In this document: piece after piece, positions 18,184-27,807 of the stretch
Layout of the letters: each line of letters begins with the position of its first letter
Numbering within the stretch: the first letter of the stretch is position 1
Assembly (NCBI RefSeq): GCF_013402915.1
Contig: NC_050719.1
Location: 1,674,001 to 1,738,000 of the forward strand
Origin: Zygotorulaspora mrakii
Lineage: Eukaryota > Ascomycota > Saccharomycetes > Saccharomycetales > Saccharomycetaceae
Direction of reading: 5' to 3'
Length of the DNA: 64,000 bases
Program-made: the position numbers and the translations under genes
The notes under the pieces: model-generated
What the model was told of the DNA's origin: nothing
The model's input: the letters and a program-made list of their open reading frames with translations, nothing else
The model's database searches: none

Positions 18184-19185
18184 TTAAGCAGTTACCTTCT
18201 TCTCAATCAAGTCGAATAAAGTAACGATATCAGCGGAGAACTTTCTGATACCATCACCTAATTTTTCTGTTGCCATTTCGTCATCATTTAATTCGTATCT
18301 GAAAGTTGGTTCATCTGTAATGAAGGATACTTTGTCTTCTCCTTCTTCCTTAGCGGATTCAGCATCCAAGACTTTTGGAACGGCGTCGGTACTGTTGTAC
18401 AACTCGTCCAATAAACCTGGAGAAATAGTCAAAAAGTCAACGCCGGCCAAAGACTTGATTTCACCAGTGTTTCTGAAAGAGGCACCCATGACGATAGTTT
18501 TGTAGCCGTATTTCTTGTAGTAGTTGAAAATTCTGGTAACAGAGATAACACCTGGATCCTCTTCACCAGAGTAAGTCTTACCGGTCTTGGCCTTGTAGAA
18601 GTCCATGATTCTGCCGACAAATGGAGAGATCAAAGTGACACCTGCTTCTGCAGCCGCAACAGCTTGTGGGAAGGAAAATAGCAAGGTCAAGTTGACGTGA
18701 ATGCCGTGTTCCTTTTCCAACTCTTCTGCTGCCTTGATACCCTCCCAAGTGGAAGCAATCTTGATCAACACTCTTTCCTTGTCAACACCGACCGACTTGT
18801 ACAGGTCTATGATGTGGAGAGCTTTCTTGACGGTGGCATCTGTGTCGAAGGATAGTCTGGCATCAACCTCGGTGGAGACTCTGCCTGGAACGATCTTCAA
18901 AATCTCTTTACCGAACTCCACCAATAGTCTGTCAACTGCATTTTCAACCTTCTGTTCGGTAGTCTTACCGGTCTTCTTACCGTAAGCGACTGCAACGTCA
19001 ATCAACTTGGAGTAGCCTTCTTTCTTAGCAGCGGCCAAAATCAAAGAAGGATTGGTGGTTGAGTCCTGTGGTTGGAACTTGGCGATAGATTCAAAATCAC
19101 CTGTGTCTGCCACAACAACCGTACCGGTTGCCTTCAATTGGTCAAGGGACGATAGTTTTTGCTTTTTTTGTGCTGGCTCAGACAT
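18184..19185 (-). CDS. TAL1: transaldolase
   Basis: The 333-residue enzyme interconverts sedoheptulose 7-phosphate plus glyceraldehyde 3-phosphate with erythrose 4-phosphate plus fructose 6-phosphate in the cytosolic non-oxidative pentose phosphate pathway. The Schiff-base lysine is K142 in [18 protein letters not shown] (43-49) and [11 protein letters not shown] blocks are typical class I transaldolase. It is nearly the same length as S. cerevisiae Tal1 (335). Codon use is strongly biased to preferred codons, as expected for an abundant protein. S. cerevisiae has two copies (TAL1, NQM1); here one copy sits at the merged locus. Its promoter, 19186 onward, is shared territory with the RME1 3' end. 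Confidence 0.97.
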   Translation of the reverse strand: MSEPAQKKQKLSSLDQLKATGTVVVADTGDFESIAKFQPQDSTTNPSLILAAAKKEGYSKLIDVAVAYGKKTGKTTEQKVENAVDRLLVEFGKEILKIVPGRVSTEVDARLSFDTDATVKKALHIIDLYKSVGVDKERVLIKIASTWEGIKAAEELEKEHGIHVNLTLLFSFPQAVAAAEAGVTLISPFVGRIMDFYKAKTGKTYSGEEDPGVISVTRIFNYYKKYGYKTIVMGASFRNTGEIKSLAGVDFLTISPGLLDELYNSTDAVPKVLDAESAKEEGEDKVSFITDEPTFRYELNDDEMATEKLGDGIRKFSADIVTLFDLIEKKVTA

Positions 19186-20282
19186 TATATGAGTGCTATG
19201 TGAATAGAATTGATTGTCTTTGGCGTGAAATACAGTAAAATCTAAAGCAGATATTCAAGCGTTCTTGAATTTAGGGGGGCGAGTGATATCCAAATAACCT
19301 AGGTGTTTAAATACTTTTTCACAGTTGAAAAACTTGAGAGGCAAGAAAGAAAAAAAGAAATAGCGAAACAAAAGCATTTCACTTCACTACACTACATCAA
19401 GGTCGGCTTTTCTTTTAGAAAGAAAAGCGAAGTGACTAAGGCCTTCTCGGCCAATAATTCCTCAGCCGTGAGGACTGCCGAAAGAGGGTGTAGCGTGCCA
19501 AGTGCAGTAATGGATCACGACTAGCGAGCGAATCACGTATTACAACTTACGAATTACAAATTACGATTACCAAGCAGCTAGTAATGGAAGAAAGAAAACA
19601 TGATCTTGACATCTTAGACGAAAATCCAGAATTGCATTCCAAATTTTCAGCTTTTTTGCAACTCCTTCAATATGTGACGTGTCGTAGAAGCAAATAGAAG
19701 ATGTCGGAAAAATGAATTACAGGCACACCCGTGTCAAATGCTGGATCACGGTGGGGAAGACTGTCACCCTTTTCTGGGTGCTATTCGCTACCCGGACTAC
19801 CAAGTGTATCGCTTGAAACGGCGTTGTTTCGGGAAAAGTGGTCGCCCAATGGGAAAAATGATAGGTAGAGCAGATCGACTGTGGCAGGGACAAGGGCTCA
19901 ACGCTGTCCGAAACCGGAGATGGGATATGGGCGGCCCGTCTCCGGACATGAGATTGAGACTCGGCGTTGAGTGATACAGTGAAGTTGTTATATGACTATG
20001 TGGAGGTATGGTGATATTAGCAGGGACGCTAAAAAAGTTTATTTATCTAGCAAAGGGTGAAACGAAGTGGATTTAAAGCTATGAGTTCTTGAGCGAGTAA
20101 TGGATGGGGCACGGCGAAAGATAAGGTAGAAGGCCCGTGGCATCTTTTTGAGCACACGACAGACGAGGTGCCCAGTCGACTGCTTGCGGCGTCCTTGGCT
20201 AGACGAGAAACCGATTATTGGCATCCGCAATAGCCCACTGAGGTAAATCTTTTCTTGTGCCAGCCTTAAGTCCGGTGCGGAC
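19186..20282. promoter_or_regulatory. 1.1-kb TAL1 upstream region
   Basis: This is TAL1 promoter plus the RME1 3' flank. It contains an AGGGG-type stress-element core on the reverse strand region near 19271-19277 (TAGGGGGGCG) and a run of related TTAC-containing words at 19541-19571 (ATTACAACTTACGAATTACA...). No gene is supported; the 78-codon ORF at 19738 has no recognisable features. Confidence 0.4.
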
Positions 20283-21758
20283 TTATTCATGCGGATTCCC
20301 GAGCTGCCGCTGTGGGTGCTGGGGATGCTGCAGCAATGCCTGCTGCTTCTTGCCTTTCATTTTGAGTCTGACATATTTGAGTCGGTCGTTTTCCTTGTCG
20401 TAGGGGCAATCAGCTAATGTCTGAAAGAGCCTTCTGTTGAATCTCGAATTGAGTTTCTCGTGCACGATGGCGATATGCCGGTTGAACGCGTCTCTTCGAT
20501 GGAACACTTTCTCGCAATACTGATGGGGGCACTTCAAAGCAGGGTACGCTTCGTCATTTAGGTTTAGCTGATCCTTCAGTTCTTGAGGTAACTCGTTTTT
20601 ATGCTGGATGGCGCAATGCCTTCTTAAATCTGCCCGTCTAGGCAGTCCCAAGATCTTCCATGGACACAACGGGAACGGACACTTGTATGCCCTTTTTATT
20701 TCATACTCATCCATGTGAGCTGCGTACTCGAATATGTTAGAAAACGTGTTGGGGCAATGTGTGCATTTGTAATAGCCCCTCTTGTGTTTCTTTGCGATAG
20801 ACTCCATGAGGGCGCCGTCCATTTTCAATTGTTCAACAAGTGTCAGGCCAGGCGTGGGGGGTCTTCGGTCCATCTTGGAAATTGGAAATGAGCTTCTTCT
20901 ATCGATACCGCATCTATCTTTCAAATTGTCTTGGTTACCACTGCCGCTGCAATTCGAGTGTGGGGTCGTAACGTTTTCCGTTTTGGGTGACTCCGTTTTG
21001 GGTGACTCATTTTTGGGTGAGTCAATTTTCATTGGTTGCACAGGCGGTGACGGCGCAAATGAAGCGTGCACAGGTTCGCCGCCCGTCTCGTCATCAAAGT
21101 ATACGAATTCGAAGCATTTGAAGCTCTCGGAAACTGAGTCGTCCGGTATATTGATTTGCTGTTTGCTAAAGTCGGTGTGTGGTTCCTGCCACTCTGGCCA
21201 GTGTGCTTGCAATGTGTTTTGGGTGTGGCAGTGGTGGGTGTGAGCAGGCGGATGGTTACGCAGCACGCTGACTTCTTCTTGGAAGCTCAGCGCCCTACTG
21301 ATAGCCGGCCGATTATTCACTGAGTAGTCCAGCTCACCACTGCCCAGGTCCATGCTGGAATGCGTGCGATAGCTATTGGACACCTCCATGAACCACGGCT
21401 GCCGGAAAACCTGCTCATCATGGCACCTGTGTGAATGTCTGTGCTGGTGCTGGTGGCTGCAGGGACACGACGGCGCCGACGCACAAGTCGCAGTCTCATC
21501 CAGGAAATCCAGGTCGCACACGCTGCTGGAGGCGTCGATTGACGGAGAAAGCTTGAGGGAACTCGATATGAGCGACTCACTGCCGAACTGCTTCTCCGCA
21601 TCCTGGTCCAGCGTCTCTCTCGACTCGCCCAGAATCTCCTGCAGCTGCTTCAGCGCCACCGTGGCATCTTGATACTTCAGCACGTCCTCCAGTGACGCAT
21701 GCTGCTTGCTGCTCTTGTTTTTCCAGTACGCGTGCCTGTTCTCGAATGCGGTTTTCAT
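20283..21758 (-). CDS. RME1: zinc-finger regulator of meiosis and invasive growth (Rme1)
   Basis: The 491-residue protein has three atypical C2H2 fingers near its C-terminus (about 325-440): CTHCPNTF...H, CPFPLCPWKILGLPRRADLRRHCAIQH and CPHQYCEKVFHRRDAFNRHIAIVH, followed by a basic tail. This is the Rme1 (YGR044C) arrangement, where fingers plus C-terminal helix bind DNA to repress IME1 and activate CLN2 and FLO11. The N-terminal part is long and low-complexity with a His/Cys cluster (about 103-120) and a short PKTES repeat encoded at 20980-21024. S. cerevisiae Rme1 is only about 300 residues, so the N-terminal region is expanded. The start is ATG at 21758; TTG at 21773 is rejected. Its neighbours TAL1 and ILV5/ATG33 support orthology. 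Confidence 0.88.
   Translation of the reverse strand: MKTAFENRHAYWKNKSSKQHASLEDVLKYQDATVALKQLQEILGESRETLDQDAEKQFGSESLISSSLKLSPSIDASSSVCDLDFLDETATCASAPSCPCSHQHQHRHSHRCHDEQVFRQPWFMEVSNSYRTHSSMDLGSGELDYSVNNRPAISRALSFQEEVSVLRNHPPAHTHHCHTQNTLQAHWPEWQEPHTDFSKQQINIPDDSVSESFKCFEFVYFDDETGGEPVHASFAPSPPVQPMKIDSPKNESPKTESPKTENVTTPHSNCSGSGNQDNLKDRCGIDRRSSFPISKMDRRPPTPGLTLVEQLKMDGALMESIAKKHKRGYYKCTHCPNTFSNIFEYAAHMDEYEIKRAYKCPFPLCPWKILGLPRRADLRRHCAIQHKNELPQELKDQLNLNDEAYPALKCPHQYCEKVFHRRDAFNRHIAIVHEKLNSRFNRRLFQTLADCPYDKENDRLKYVRLKMKGKKQQALLQHPQHPQRQLGNPHE
20980..21024. repeat. three-copy 15-bp repeat in RME1 coding sequence
   Basis: Copies GTTTTGGGTGACTCC (20980-20994), GTTTTGGGTGACTCA (20995-21009) and TTTTTGGGTGAGTCA (21010-21024) encode on the minus strand successive Lys-x-Glu-Ser-Pro pentapeptides. 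The unit length is a multiple of three, so copy number can vary without breaking the frame. Confidence 0.9.
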
Positions 21759-23055
21759 ATTTATATCAATCAATAAAAAAAGTACTAAAAAAAAAGGACC
21801 GTCAGGAAGATCCAGCTTCCCTCTTTGCGTGACTGTGAAAGCGATGAAAAGGAATAGTGACTTGTTTTAATTAAACCGTATCTTACTTTCAGAGAGTAAA
21901 GTTCTCCCGGGGATCCAAGAGTAAAAAGAGACCCAAAAAAAATTCTCTGCAACGCTCCTTTATTTTATACAGAGACACTGCAAAAGTCCGTCCGTTTTGA
22001 TCCGTATTATAACATGGTGGTGTGGACACTTTCATCCTTTTTGAAATAAAGGCTGTTCACGACCTCCGCAGAGAAAGCCGAAGGCGGTCTCACGCCTGCA
22101 TATCAGCAAGGAGCACATGGCAAGAATGTCGCCTGCATAATGTATGGCGATGTGTCCACGCAACGTGCACAGCGCGCATCTCCGATTCACCGGTCGGCAG
22201 GCAGTCTTCTGTAATGTACAAAGAATAGCACATTCCGACATGCCACCATTACCCTAAATGGCTAATTTGCTTAGTGCATTGAGAGGTGTTGATGCCCTGC
22301 TTTGCATATCACAGTAATCAAGAATTGATGCGTTATCTTACATGGCAGCAACCGCGCTTAACATATACAGCACGCAATTGCAGGTGCCCTAGGCTGAACA
22401 TCTATACTACGATTTCACACTGAAAACCACAACAGTCGTGCGCGGCCAAAGCACGCGCATCTTGGCCAGCAACAGTGCACCTTGTCACGGTGGGGCAAGC
22501 ATCAAGGTGGGGAATAATGACAGGGGCTGCCACCGGTTTCTGAAAGCGGAAAATGTGAGAGAATTCCGAAACATAATTGCGAGAGTTATGTGATCTCTAA
22601 ACAGAGAAATTCCCCTCTTCTCCGAATGACTTTTTCCATTCTTGGCAAGATGCATGTAGAGCATTCTTATTCATCTCGGCGGTCTGCGGGGTGCAGGCCT
22701 TCCGGTTTATGGTGATTCTCTATAAAAAGATTTTCTCTATCTATAACTACGGCATTTCCTACGTTTTTGTTTGGATAGCTGGCAGTATTGTTTCCTCTTG
22801 GGAGGGTGCGTGGCCATTGTTGTATGACAATGAAAGTCGCAGAAGAAAGATCTCAGCGTATCTCCCCATTTGAAACCATAGCATCTGTGTGATGCGTATT
22901 GAGGTAAGCCGCAAGAGTGGGGCGATGCCCATAGTCAGCCCTGTGGGCACGCGCAGTGTAACTGCGATTGCTCAGACTCGGGTTCGTTGCTTTGTTTTTA
23001 TTTTTTTGTTTACGTCTCTATGCGTCTGCTGTGAGTACTATGAAGTTTCATGTGC
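21759..23055. promoter_or_regulatory. 1.3-kb RME1 upstream region
   Basis: The region is long for a yeast promoter and lies between the RME1 start and the 3' end of the peroxiredoxin gene. In S. cerevisiae RME1 is repressed by a1-alpha2 and driven by Swi5/Ace2, but I did not find a clear a1-alpha2 operator here. A GC-rich patch with CGTGCGCGGCC and CACGCGC lies around 22437-22460. No gene is supported. Confidence 0.4.
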
Positions 23056-23727
23056 TCACGTGTCCGGGTCCAACGGCGTGAGTCTCAGATACGGCCTTAT
23101 TACTCGGTGGTTCGGGAACAGCTCCTTTGCACGCGGCTCGTTCAGCTCCGGTGAAACAACAACGTCGTCGCCGGGAATCCAGTTCACTGGGGTCATTATC
23201 TTTCTATCTAGCTTGTCTACAACTTGTAGCGAATCTAGACATCTCAGAATCTCTGCGGTGTTTCTCCCGGTGGATAACGGATATGCGTGCAGGAGGCGTA
23301 CCTCCTTGCTGGGGTCGATCAGGTAGACAGACCGTATCGGCACCGGCATTCCTCTCTCGTCGAAATTTCGTAGATCAATCATTCCATACATCGTGGATAT
23401 ACGGCGATCTTCATCGCATATGATGGGGAACGTCACCTTCGAGCCGGTGATTTGCTCAATGTCTTGAAGCCACCTGTTGTGCGTGTCTCTGGCATTGGTG
23501 GAGAGCCCCAGCAGTTTGCAATTTCTTTCTTCAAACTCGCCATGCAATGCCGCGAAGGCACCAAGCTCTGTGCTGCAGACTGGCGTGTAGTCACCAGGAT
23601 GTGAGAAGAATAGACACCACGAGTCTCCAATATACTTGTAGAAGTCAATTTGACCTTGCGAGGAAGAACTCTTGAAATTCGGCGCTCTGGATCCCAAATA
23701 AACCTGTGGTCGTATTGGCACGGACAT
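23056..23727 (-). CDS. 1-Cys (Prx6-type) peroxiredoxin
   Basis: The 223-residue protein is a peroxiredoxin of the Prx6/Prx1 class. The peroxidatic cysteine is C51 in the TPVCSTE motif (T48, C51) and the partner arginine is R132. The extended C-terminal domain (INWIPGDDV-like VNWIPGDDVVVSP, 180-193) is typical of the Prx6 group. The family reduces hydrogen and alkyl hydroperoxides, with glutathione or thioredoxin systems resolving the sulfenate. S. cerevisiae has one such gene, mitochondrial PRX1 (YBL064C), about 261 residues with a presequence; this protein starts almost directly at the domain and lacks a presequence, suggesting cytosol. No peroxiredoxin lies between RME1 and ILV5 in S. cerevisiae. 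A Reb1-like TTACCCG lies upstream at 23918-23924. Confidence 0.9.
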   Translation of the reverse strand: MSVPIRPQVYLGSRAPNFKSSSSQGQIDFYKYIGDSWCLFFSHPGDYTPVCSTELGAFAALHGEFEERNCKLLGLSTNARDTHNRWLQDIEQITGSKVTFPIICDEDRRISTMYGMIDLRNFDERGMPVPIRSVYLIDPSKEVRLLHAYPLSTGRNTAEILRCLDSLQVVDKLDRKIMTPVNWIPGDDVVVSPELNEPRAKELFPNHRVIRPYLRLTPLDPDT

Positions 23728-24254
23728 TATGCAGGTCTACGATGCACCTCGAGAGAGGCAGGTGTTGCTTTACTGCCGATGGAATGGTATGATACAGCAA
23801 AGGCTGGGCCATAAAGATGCCATGCTTTATAGTTTCGACCTCGAGTTGAGAGCACTCCACTCGATTTTTGATACCGCTAGTGGCGGAGCCACATATGGAG
23901 CAAAAACAGTGCATGGGTTACCCGGTCGCGTAATGCGAGTTCTCGACGAGTTCCGGATATATGATCGTCCTCATTTGTGAAGCGGCTTCAGAATGATCGG
24001 TAAGGTGTTTATTTTAAGTGTTTTTATTGTGATTTAGCATCTGTTTATTCATTGGTAAACTTCTGATGCAAGCGATTATGTAATATACTTAATTCATTAG
24101 AGAAAGTTGATGGTTTCATAGAATCTGAGCGCAAGACAAGCGTATAAAACGGCTGTGATGTTCTTAGAAAATCCATGGGTTAATGTACAAGGTCAATTCA
24201 ATTGACTATAATGAGGGTTATTATTGTTAAGATGAAAAACTAACAAAAATTAAT
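23728..24254. promoter_or_regulatory. peroxiredoxin promoter and ILV5 3' flank
   Basis: The peroxiredoxin promoter lies here with a Reb1-type TTACCCG at 23918-23924, about 190 bp before the start codon. The ILV5 end of the gap is AT-rich, typical of a yeast terminator. Overlapping ORFs on both strands at 23645-23980 look like chance. Confidence 0.45.
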
Positions 24255-25442
24255 TTATTGGTTTTCTGGTCTCAATTTTCTAACTTCCTTACCCACTTTC
24301 CAGATTTCCATGTTTCTGATAGTTTGTAATTCAGATTCCAATTTTTCTCTGTAATCCTTTTGTGAGTTGAATTCCAAAGATCTCTTAGTTTCACTACCGT
24401 TCTTAACAGATTCGTACAAGTCGTTGAAAACTGGTTTCAATGCATTCTTGAAAATTGGGTACCAGTCCAAAGCACCTCTTCTGGCGGTAGTAGAACAAGC
24501 ATCGTACATGTAATCCATACCGTATTTACCAATCAATGGGTACAATGATTGGGTAGCTTCTTCAACGGTCTCGTTGAAAGCTTCAGATGGAGAGTGACCA
24601 TTTTCTCTCAAGACTTCGTATTGAGCCAAGAACATACCGTGGATACCACCCATTAAACAACCTCTTTCACCGTACAAGTCAGAGTTGACTTCTTTCTCGA
24701 AAGTGGTTTGGTAAACGTAACCGGAACCAATAGCAACGGCCAAAGCTTGAGCCTTCTCATCGGCCTTACCAGTGACGTCATTCCAGACAGCGTAAGAAGA
24801 GTTGATACCACGACCTTCCTTGAATAGAGATCTGACAGTTCTACCGGAACCCTTTGGAGCCACCAAGATGACATCAACATCTGATGGTGGTACGACGTGG
24901 GTCAAATCCTTGAAAACTGGGGAGAAACCGTGAGAGAAGTACAAAGTTTTACCCTTGGTGATCAAAGGCTTCAAAGCATCCCATGTTTCAGATTGAGCAG
25001 CATCAGAAAGCAAATTCATGACGTAGTTACCTTTCTTGATAGCTTCTTCGACTTCGAAAAGATTCTCACCTGGGACCCAACCGTCTTCGATGGCAGCTTT
25101 CCAGGAAGCACCATTCTTACGAACACCGATGATGACATTCAAACCATTGTCTCTCAAGTTCAAACCTTGACCGTAACCTTGAGAACCATAACCAATCAAA
25201 GCAAATGTGTCGTTCTTGAAGTAGTTCAAAAGCTTCTCCTTTGGCCAGTCAGCTCTTTCATAAACGGTTTCAGTGGTACCACCGAAGTTGATTTGTTTCA
25301 AACCACGAGTGGAGATCAATGGCTTGACAAATTGTCTAGCAGCTGGCTTGTAAGCGGTAGCACGAGCAGCTAAGGCAAAAGTTCTCTTGGCGGTGATAAC
25401 ACGAGAGTTACAGATCAATCTTGCGGCTTGATTTCTCAACAT
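24255..25442 (-). CDS. ILV5: ketol-acid reductoisomerase, mitochondrial
   Basis: The 395-residue enzyme is the same length as S. cerevisiae Ilv5 (YLR355C) and nearly identical over most of its length. It converts acetolactate or acetohydroxybutyrate to the dihydroxy acid precursors of valine, leucine and isoleucine, using NADPH and magnesium. The N-terminus (about 1-47, rich in Arg/Ala/Ser, no acids) is a mitochondrial presequence. The NADPH-binding fingerprint GYGSQGYGQGLNLRDNG and the metal-binding block SDLYGERGCLMGG are present. Ilv5 also helps maintain mtDNA in S. cerevisiae. Codon bias is very strong, so expression is high. Confidence 0.98.
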   Translation of the reverse strand: MLRNQAARLICNSRVITAKRTFALAARATAYKPAARQFVKPLISTRGLKQINFGGTTETVYERADWPKEKLLNYFKNDTFALIGYGSQGYGQGLNLRDNGLNVIIGVRKNGASWKAAIEDGWVPGENLFEVEEAIKKGNYVMNLLSDAAQSETWDALKPLITKGKTLYFSHGFSPVFKDLTHVVPPSDVDVILVAPKGSGRTVRSLFKEGRGINSSYAVWNDVTGKADEKAQALAVAIGSGYVYQTTFEKEVNSDLYGERGCLMGGIHGMFLAQYEVLRENGHSPSEAFNETVEEATQSLYPLIGKYGMDYMYDACSTTARRGALDWYPIFKNALKPVFNDLYESVKNGSETKRSLEFNSQKDYREKLESELQTIRNMEIWKVGKEVRKLRPENQ

Positions 25443-25650
25443 TTTAAACGTAATGGTATATTCAATTAAATGAAGTTATTTTGAGAATAAACCAGAAAAA
25501 AATAGTAAATTCGAGCTCAGATAAAATATCTAAAGCGTATTCTCGCAATGACCAGGTACCTACTGTAGTCCTCCATTTATATACTATGACAATTTTTTCG
25601 CCTTCTTGAAAATTTTCAGAGTTCGGATTGCGTCCTCTACGGCAAATTTT

Positions 25651-25688
25651 TCAGCGTCGTTAGTTTTTTCAGTTTTTTACGACGCTGA
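25651..25688. repeat. 10-bp perfect inverted repeat upstream of ILV5
   Basis: TCAGCGTCGT (25651-25660) and its exact reverse complement ACGACGCTGA (25679-25688) flank an 18-bp T-rich spacer about 210 bp upstream of the ILV5 start. The core CGACGC recurs at about 25720-25725. Confidence 0.75.
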
Positions 25689-26005
25689 GTTTTTATGCAC
25701 ATCACTTTTGGCGTAAATAACGACGCAGTAATCCTGGGATGTCTGCTGAGAGGAGGTCGCTGCTGCTCTATCTGGAGGTGGGCGATTCATTCCCTTTCAA
25801 TATGGCATACCCTTGGAAGGTAACCTTAATGCTGGGGAATATCTCAACCCTAACGGCTGGTGTGTGAGTCTACTTCTTTCGCTTTGATTTTTGCAATAAA
25901 AGTTCCGGATATAGTTGGGCTATGCAGCTGGCTAATGCGAGTCGAATTGAGGTGAGGATTGCAGAGAGTTTGTTTGAATTGATCGAAGAGTAGATTATTT
26001 TTGGT

Positions 26006-26035
26006 TGACTCTTCTTTTTACATCAAAGTCACGTG
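26006..26035. promoter_or_regulatory. Gcn4-like TGACTC and Cbf1-like TCACGTG in ILV5/ATG33 promoter
   Basis: TGACTC (26006-26011) and TCACGTG (26029-26035) lie 18 bp apart, about 190-220 bp before ATG33 and about 570 bp before ILV5. Gcn4 control of ILV5 is established in S. cerevisiae, but this distance is large, so assignment to ILV5 is uncertain. Confidence 0.45.
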
Positions 26036-26223
26036 TGATCGTTTGCCATCTCACGGCCGGGTCACACCAGTGTAGTATATCGGTTCTAAGAGGTTCGTTT
26101 GGATCCAACCCACATACTATTTAAATGATGCAGAACTGAATAGTCTACATCTTTGAACTTTAGTCTTACTCTTGCCATTGGATAAGCCTACCTACAGGGT
26201 ACTCTATTATTACAAGCTTTATC

Positions 26224-26847
26224 ATGTCTGTTTGTTTAGCCGTCACAAAGGGTATCGCTGTTTCCTCCCTCGGGTTGTATGCTGGTATATTAACAACGAC
26301 ATCGTTGGTCACAATTGTTACGCCTTTGGAAGTGCTATCGCAACATTTGAGCCCAGTAGTTTGTAAAATTGGTGAACTTGCGTCTTTCCTTGGAACTCTT
26401 TCTACCGGGTTTTTCGCTGCCAGTTTTTTCGCTGCACCACCTCATTTGAGACATCCATACTTGCTCTATGGTGCTCTAGTTGCTCCAGTGTCTGCTCTAT
26501 ACTTGTGGGGTATTTCACGCTGTAATCACAAAATCAAATACAACCAGAAGAAAAGAGAAGAACAGAGCAAATCGCCTCAGGGACCACAATTGAGCGATTC
26601 CGTGGTTGATCTAGGTAAAGAAAACAAATGTGATGCTCCTGCAGGACACCCTCCAATTAACAATGATGGTGCTAAATGTCCATTTGGCAGTGCAACCGTC
26701 ACACACTGTCCACCTTCAGCAGACGCTCATAGACCAAAGAGATGCCAAAAGAAAATCAATTGCCATTTGGCAGTCGTAACTTTGGCTACCGTGGCAGGTT
26801 TCATCTCTTCCGTGGTAGGAATTTACGGCGAGGGACAGCTGGCATGA
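26224..26847 (+). CDS. ATG33: Atg33/Scm4 family mitochondrial outer-membrane protein
   Basis: The 207-residue protein has an N-terminal hydrophobic half with segments at about 8-32, 50-72 and 78-96, containing the family block SSLGLYAGI (14-22) and the HPYLLYGALVAP block (77-88). A basic, charged linker and a final hydrophobic segment (about 182-203) follow. This matches Atg33 (YLR356W), needed for mitophagy in stationary phase, and its duplicate Scm4 (YGR049W), both mitochondrial outer-membrane proteins. Position after ILV5 favours the merged ATG33/SCM4 ancestor. The segment CPFGSATVTHCPPSADAHRP is unusual and Cys/His-containing, but no known domain is evident. Confidence 0.85.
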   Translation: MSVCLAVTKGIAVSSLGLYAGILTTTSLVTIVTPLEVLSQHLSPVVCKIGELASFLGTLSTGFFAASFFAAPPHLRHPYLLYGALVAPVSALYLWGISRCNHKIKYNQKKREEQSKSPQGPQLSDSVVDLGKENKCDAPAGHPPINNDGAKCPFGSATVTHCPPSADAHRPKRCQKKINCHLAVVTLATVAGFISSVVGIYGEGQLA

Positions 26848-26894
26848 GAAATTCTATTGATAGAGAAATTTAATACTGTATTTCATATCAATCG

Positions 26895-26920
26895 TTTATT
26901 TATTTATTTATTTATTTATT
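26895..26920. repeat. TTTA microsatellite
   Basis: About six and a half copies of TTTA lie in the ATG33 3' flank between convergent ATG33 and MCO32. They probably contribute to the AU-rich 3' end signal. Confidence 0.85.
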
Positions 26921-27039
26921 CAATATATACATATACATCTATGTGTATATATTTATCACTTGTTTATTATGATATCGCGCCAAAGCTCGATGTACAGAAT
27001 TGGTTATTCTTCATTCGTTCCAGTCATCTAAGTTCGTTT

Positions 27040-27807
27040 CTAACATGCTAAGGCCCCAGTAGGCACCTTCTTCTCAAAGTCTATCATTTGAATGTCTTCA
27101 AATGTATGTGCAAGGATATGGGAATTGTCATCATTGAATTCAAAAATGAAGACACCCTTTATAATCCTGGAATTTTTACTGTCATTTGTTTCATACGGAT
27201 TCAGAGAATCGACTTGAGCAGATACAGCATCTCCGGAAACGGATTTTGAAGAAGGATGGAATACAAAGTCTAGGAATGGAGGCTTCGAATCTTTCATTGT
27301 TGGAAAAGGGGTCACTCTACCTTTTTGATTTCTTATTGGCTTCTCACATTCCTCTTTCGAGGAACAACTTTGCCAATTAATAACCAATTTATCGTTCTTC
27401 GTACAGCAATTAAACTGCTTCTGCTTGGCCAAACTATCTTTGTCGTCTCTTAACAGTGTTAGCACCGAAGTTATGAGTAGTTGGCTTCTCCTGGTTAGTA
27501 TTAGTTTATTTGTAAGAAGTCTAATGGCATTAATGGACGCCTTGTACTTCGTTTTACCACTTAATACGGGAAAATAGGGATGTGTCGTTGGCAGCAGCCT
27601 TAGCTTGATGTTTTTGTCTATTATTGAATCTTCGAAGGGCTCCTGTAGAAAATTCGGGACCCCTTTCTTTGTAAGATACTCTGTCATCGTGCCTAAATTA
27701 GCATGCCGCAGAGAATATAATCGGTAACATGTATGACTCATACGTATCCTTGTTAAATGGCTTAAAGATCGTGAAGCGCACTCGAAGTGTTTGATATGCA
27801 GAAACAT
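27040..27807 (-). CDS. MCO32: Mco32-like mitochondrial protein (YGR053C orthologue)
   Basis: The 255-residue protein is recognised mainly by position, directly beside and divergent from the eIF2A gene (YGR054W), as YGR053C is in S. cerevisiae. The N-terminal 35 residues are rich in Arg, Ser, Leu and His and almost free of acids, compatible with a mitochondrial presequence. The C-terminal part has GVFIFEFNDDNSHILAHTFEDIQMI, a compact beta-rich block resembling a SnoaL/DUF-like end. S. cerevisiae Mco32 (283 residues) is a mitochondrial protein of unknown function. A later methionine (MSHTCYRLYS, residue 23) is an alternative start. I infer no function. Confidence 0.65.
   Translation of the reverse strand: MFLHIKHFECASRSLSHLTRIRMSHTCYRLYSLRHANLGTMTEYLTKKGVPNFLQEPFEDSIIDKNIKLRLLPTTHPYFPVLSGKTKYKASINAIRLLTNKLILTRRSQLLITSVLTLLRDDKDSLAKQKQFNCCTKNDKLVINWQSCSSKEECEKPIRNQKGRVTPFPTMKDSKPPFLDFVFHPSSKSVSGDAVSAQVDSLNPYETNDSKNSRIIKGVFIFEFNDDNSHILAHTFEDIQMIDFEKKVPTGALAC

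Larger units (their letters stand above)
25443..26223. promoter_or_regulatory. divergent ILV5/ATG33 promoter
   Basis: This 781-bp gap serves two divergent genes. A Gcn4 half-consensus TGACTC is at 26006-26011 and a Cbf1-type TCACGTG at 26029-26035, both closer to ATG33. On the ILV5 side a perfect 10-bp inverted repeat TCAGCGTCGT/ACGACGCTGA lies at 25651-25660 and 25679-25688, with a further ACGACGCAG about 30 bp on. I found no Leu3 palindrome (CCGGNNCCGG). Confidence 0.55.

Noticed and set aside
23645..23980. Overlapping ORFs on both strands upstream of the peroxiredoxin
   Set aside because: They are short and mutually overlapping, without homology, and cover the promoter with its Reb1-like site.
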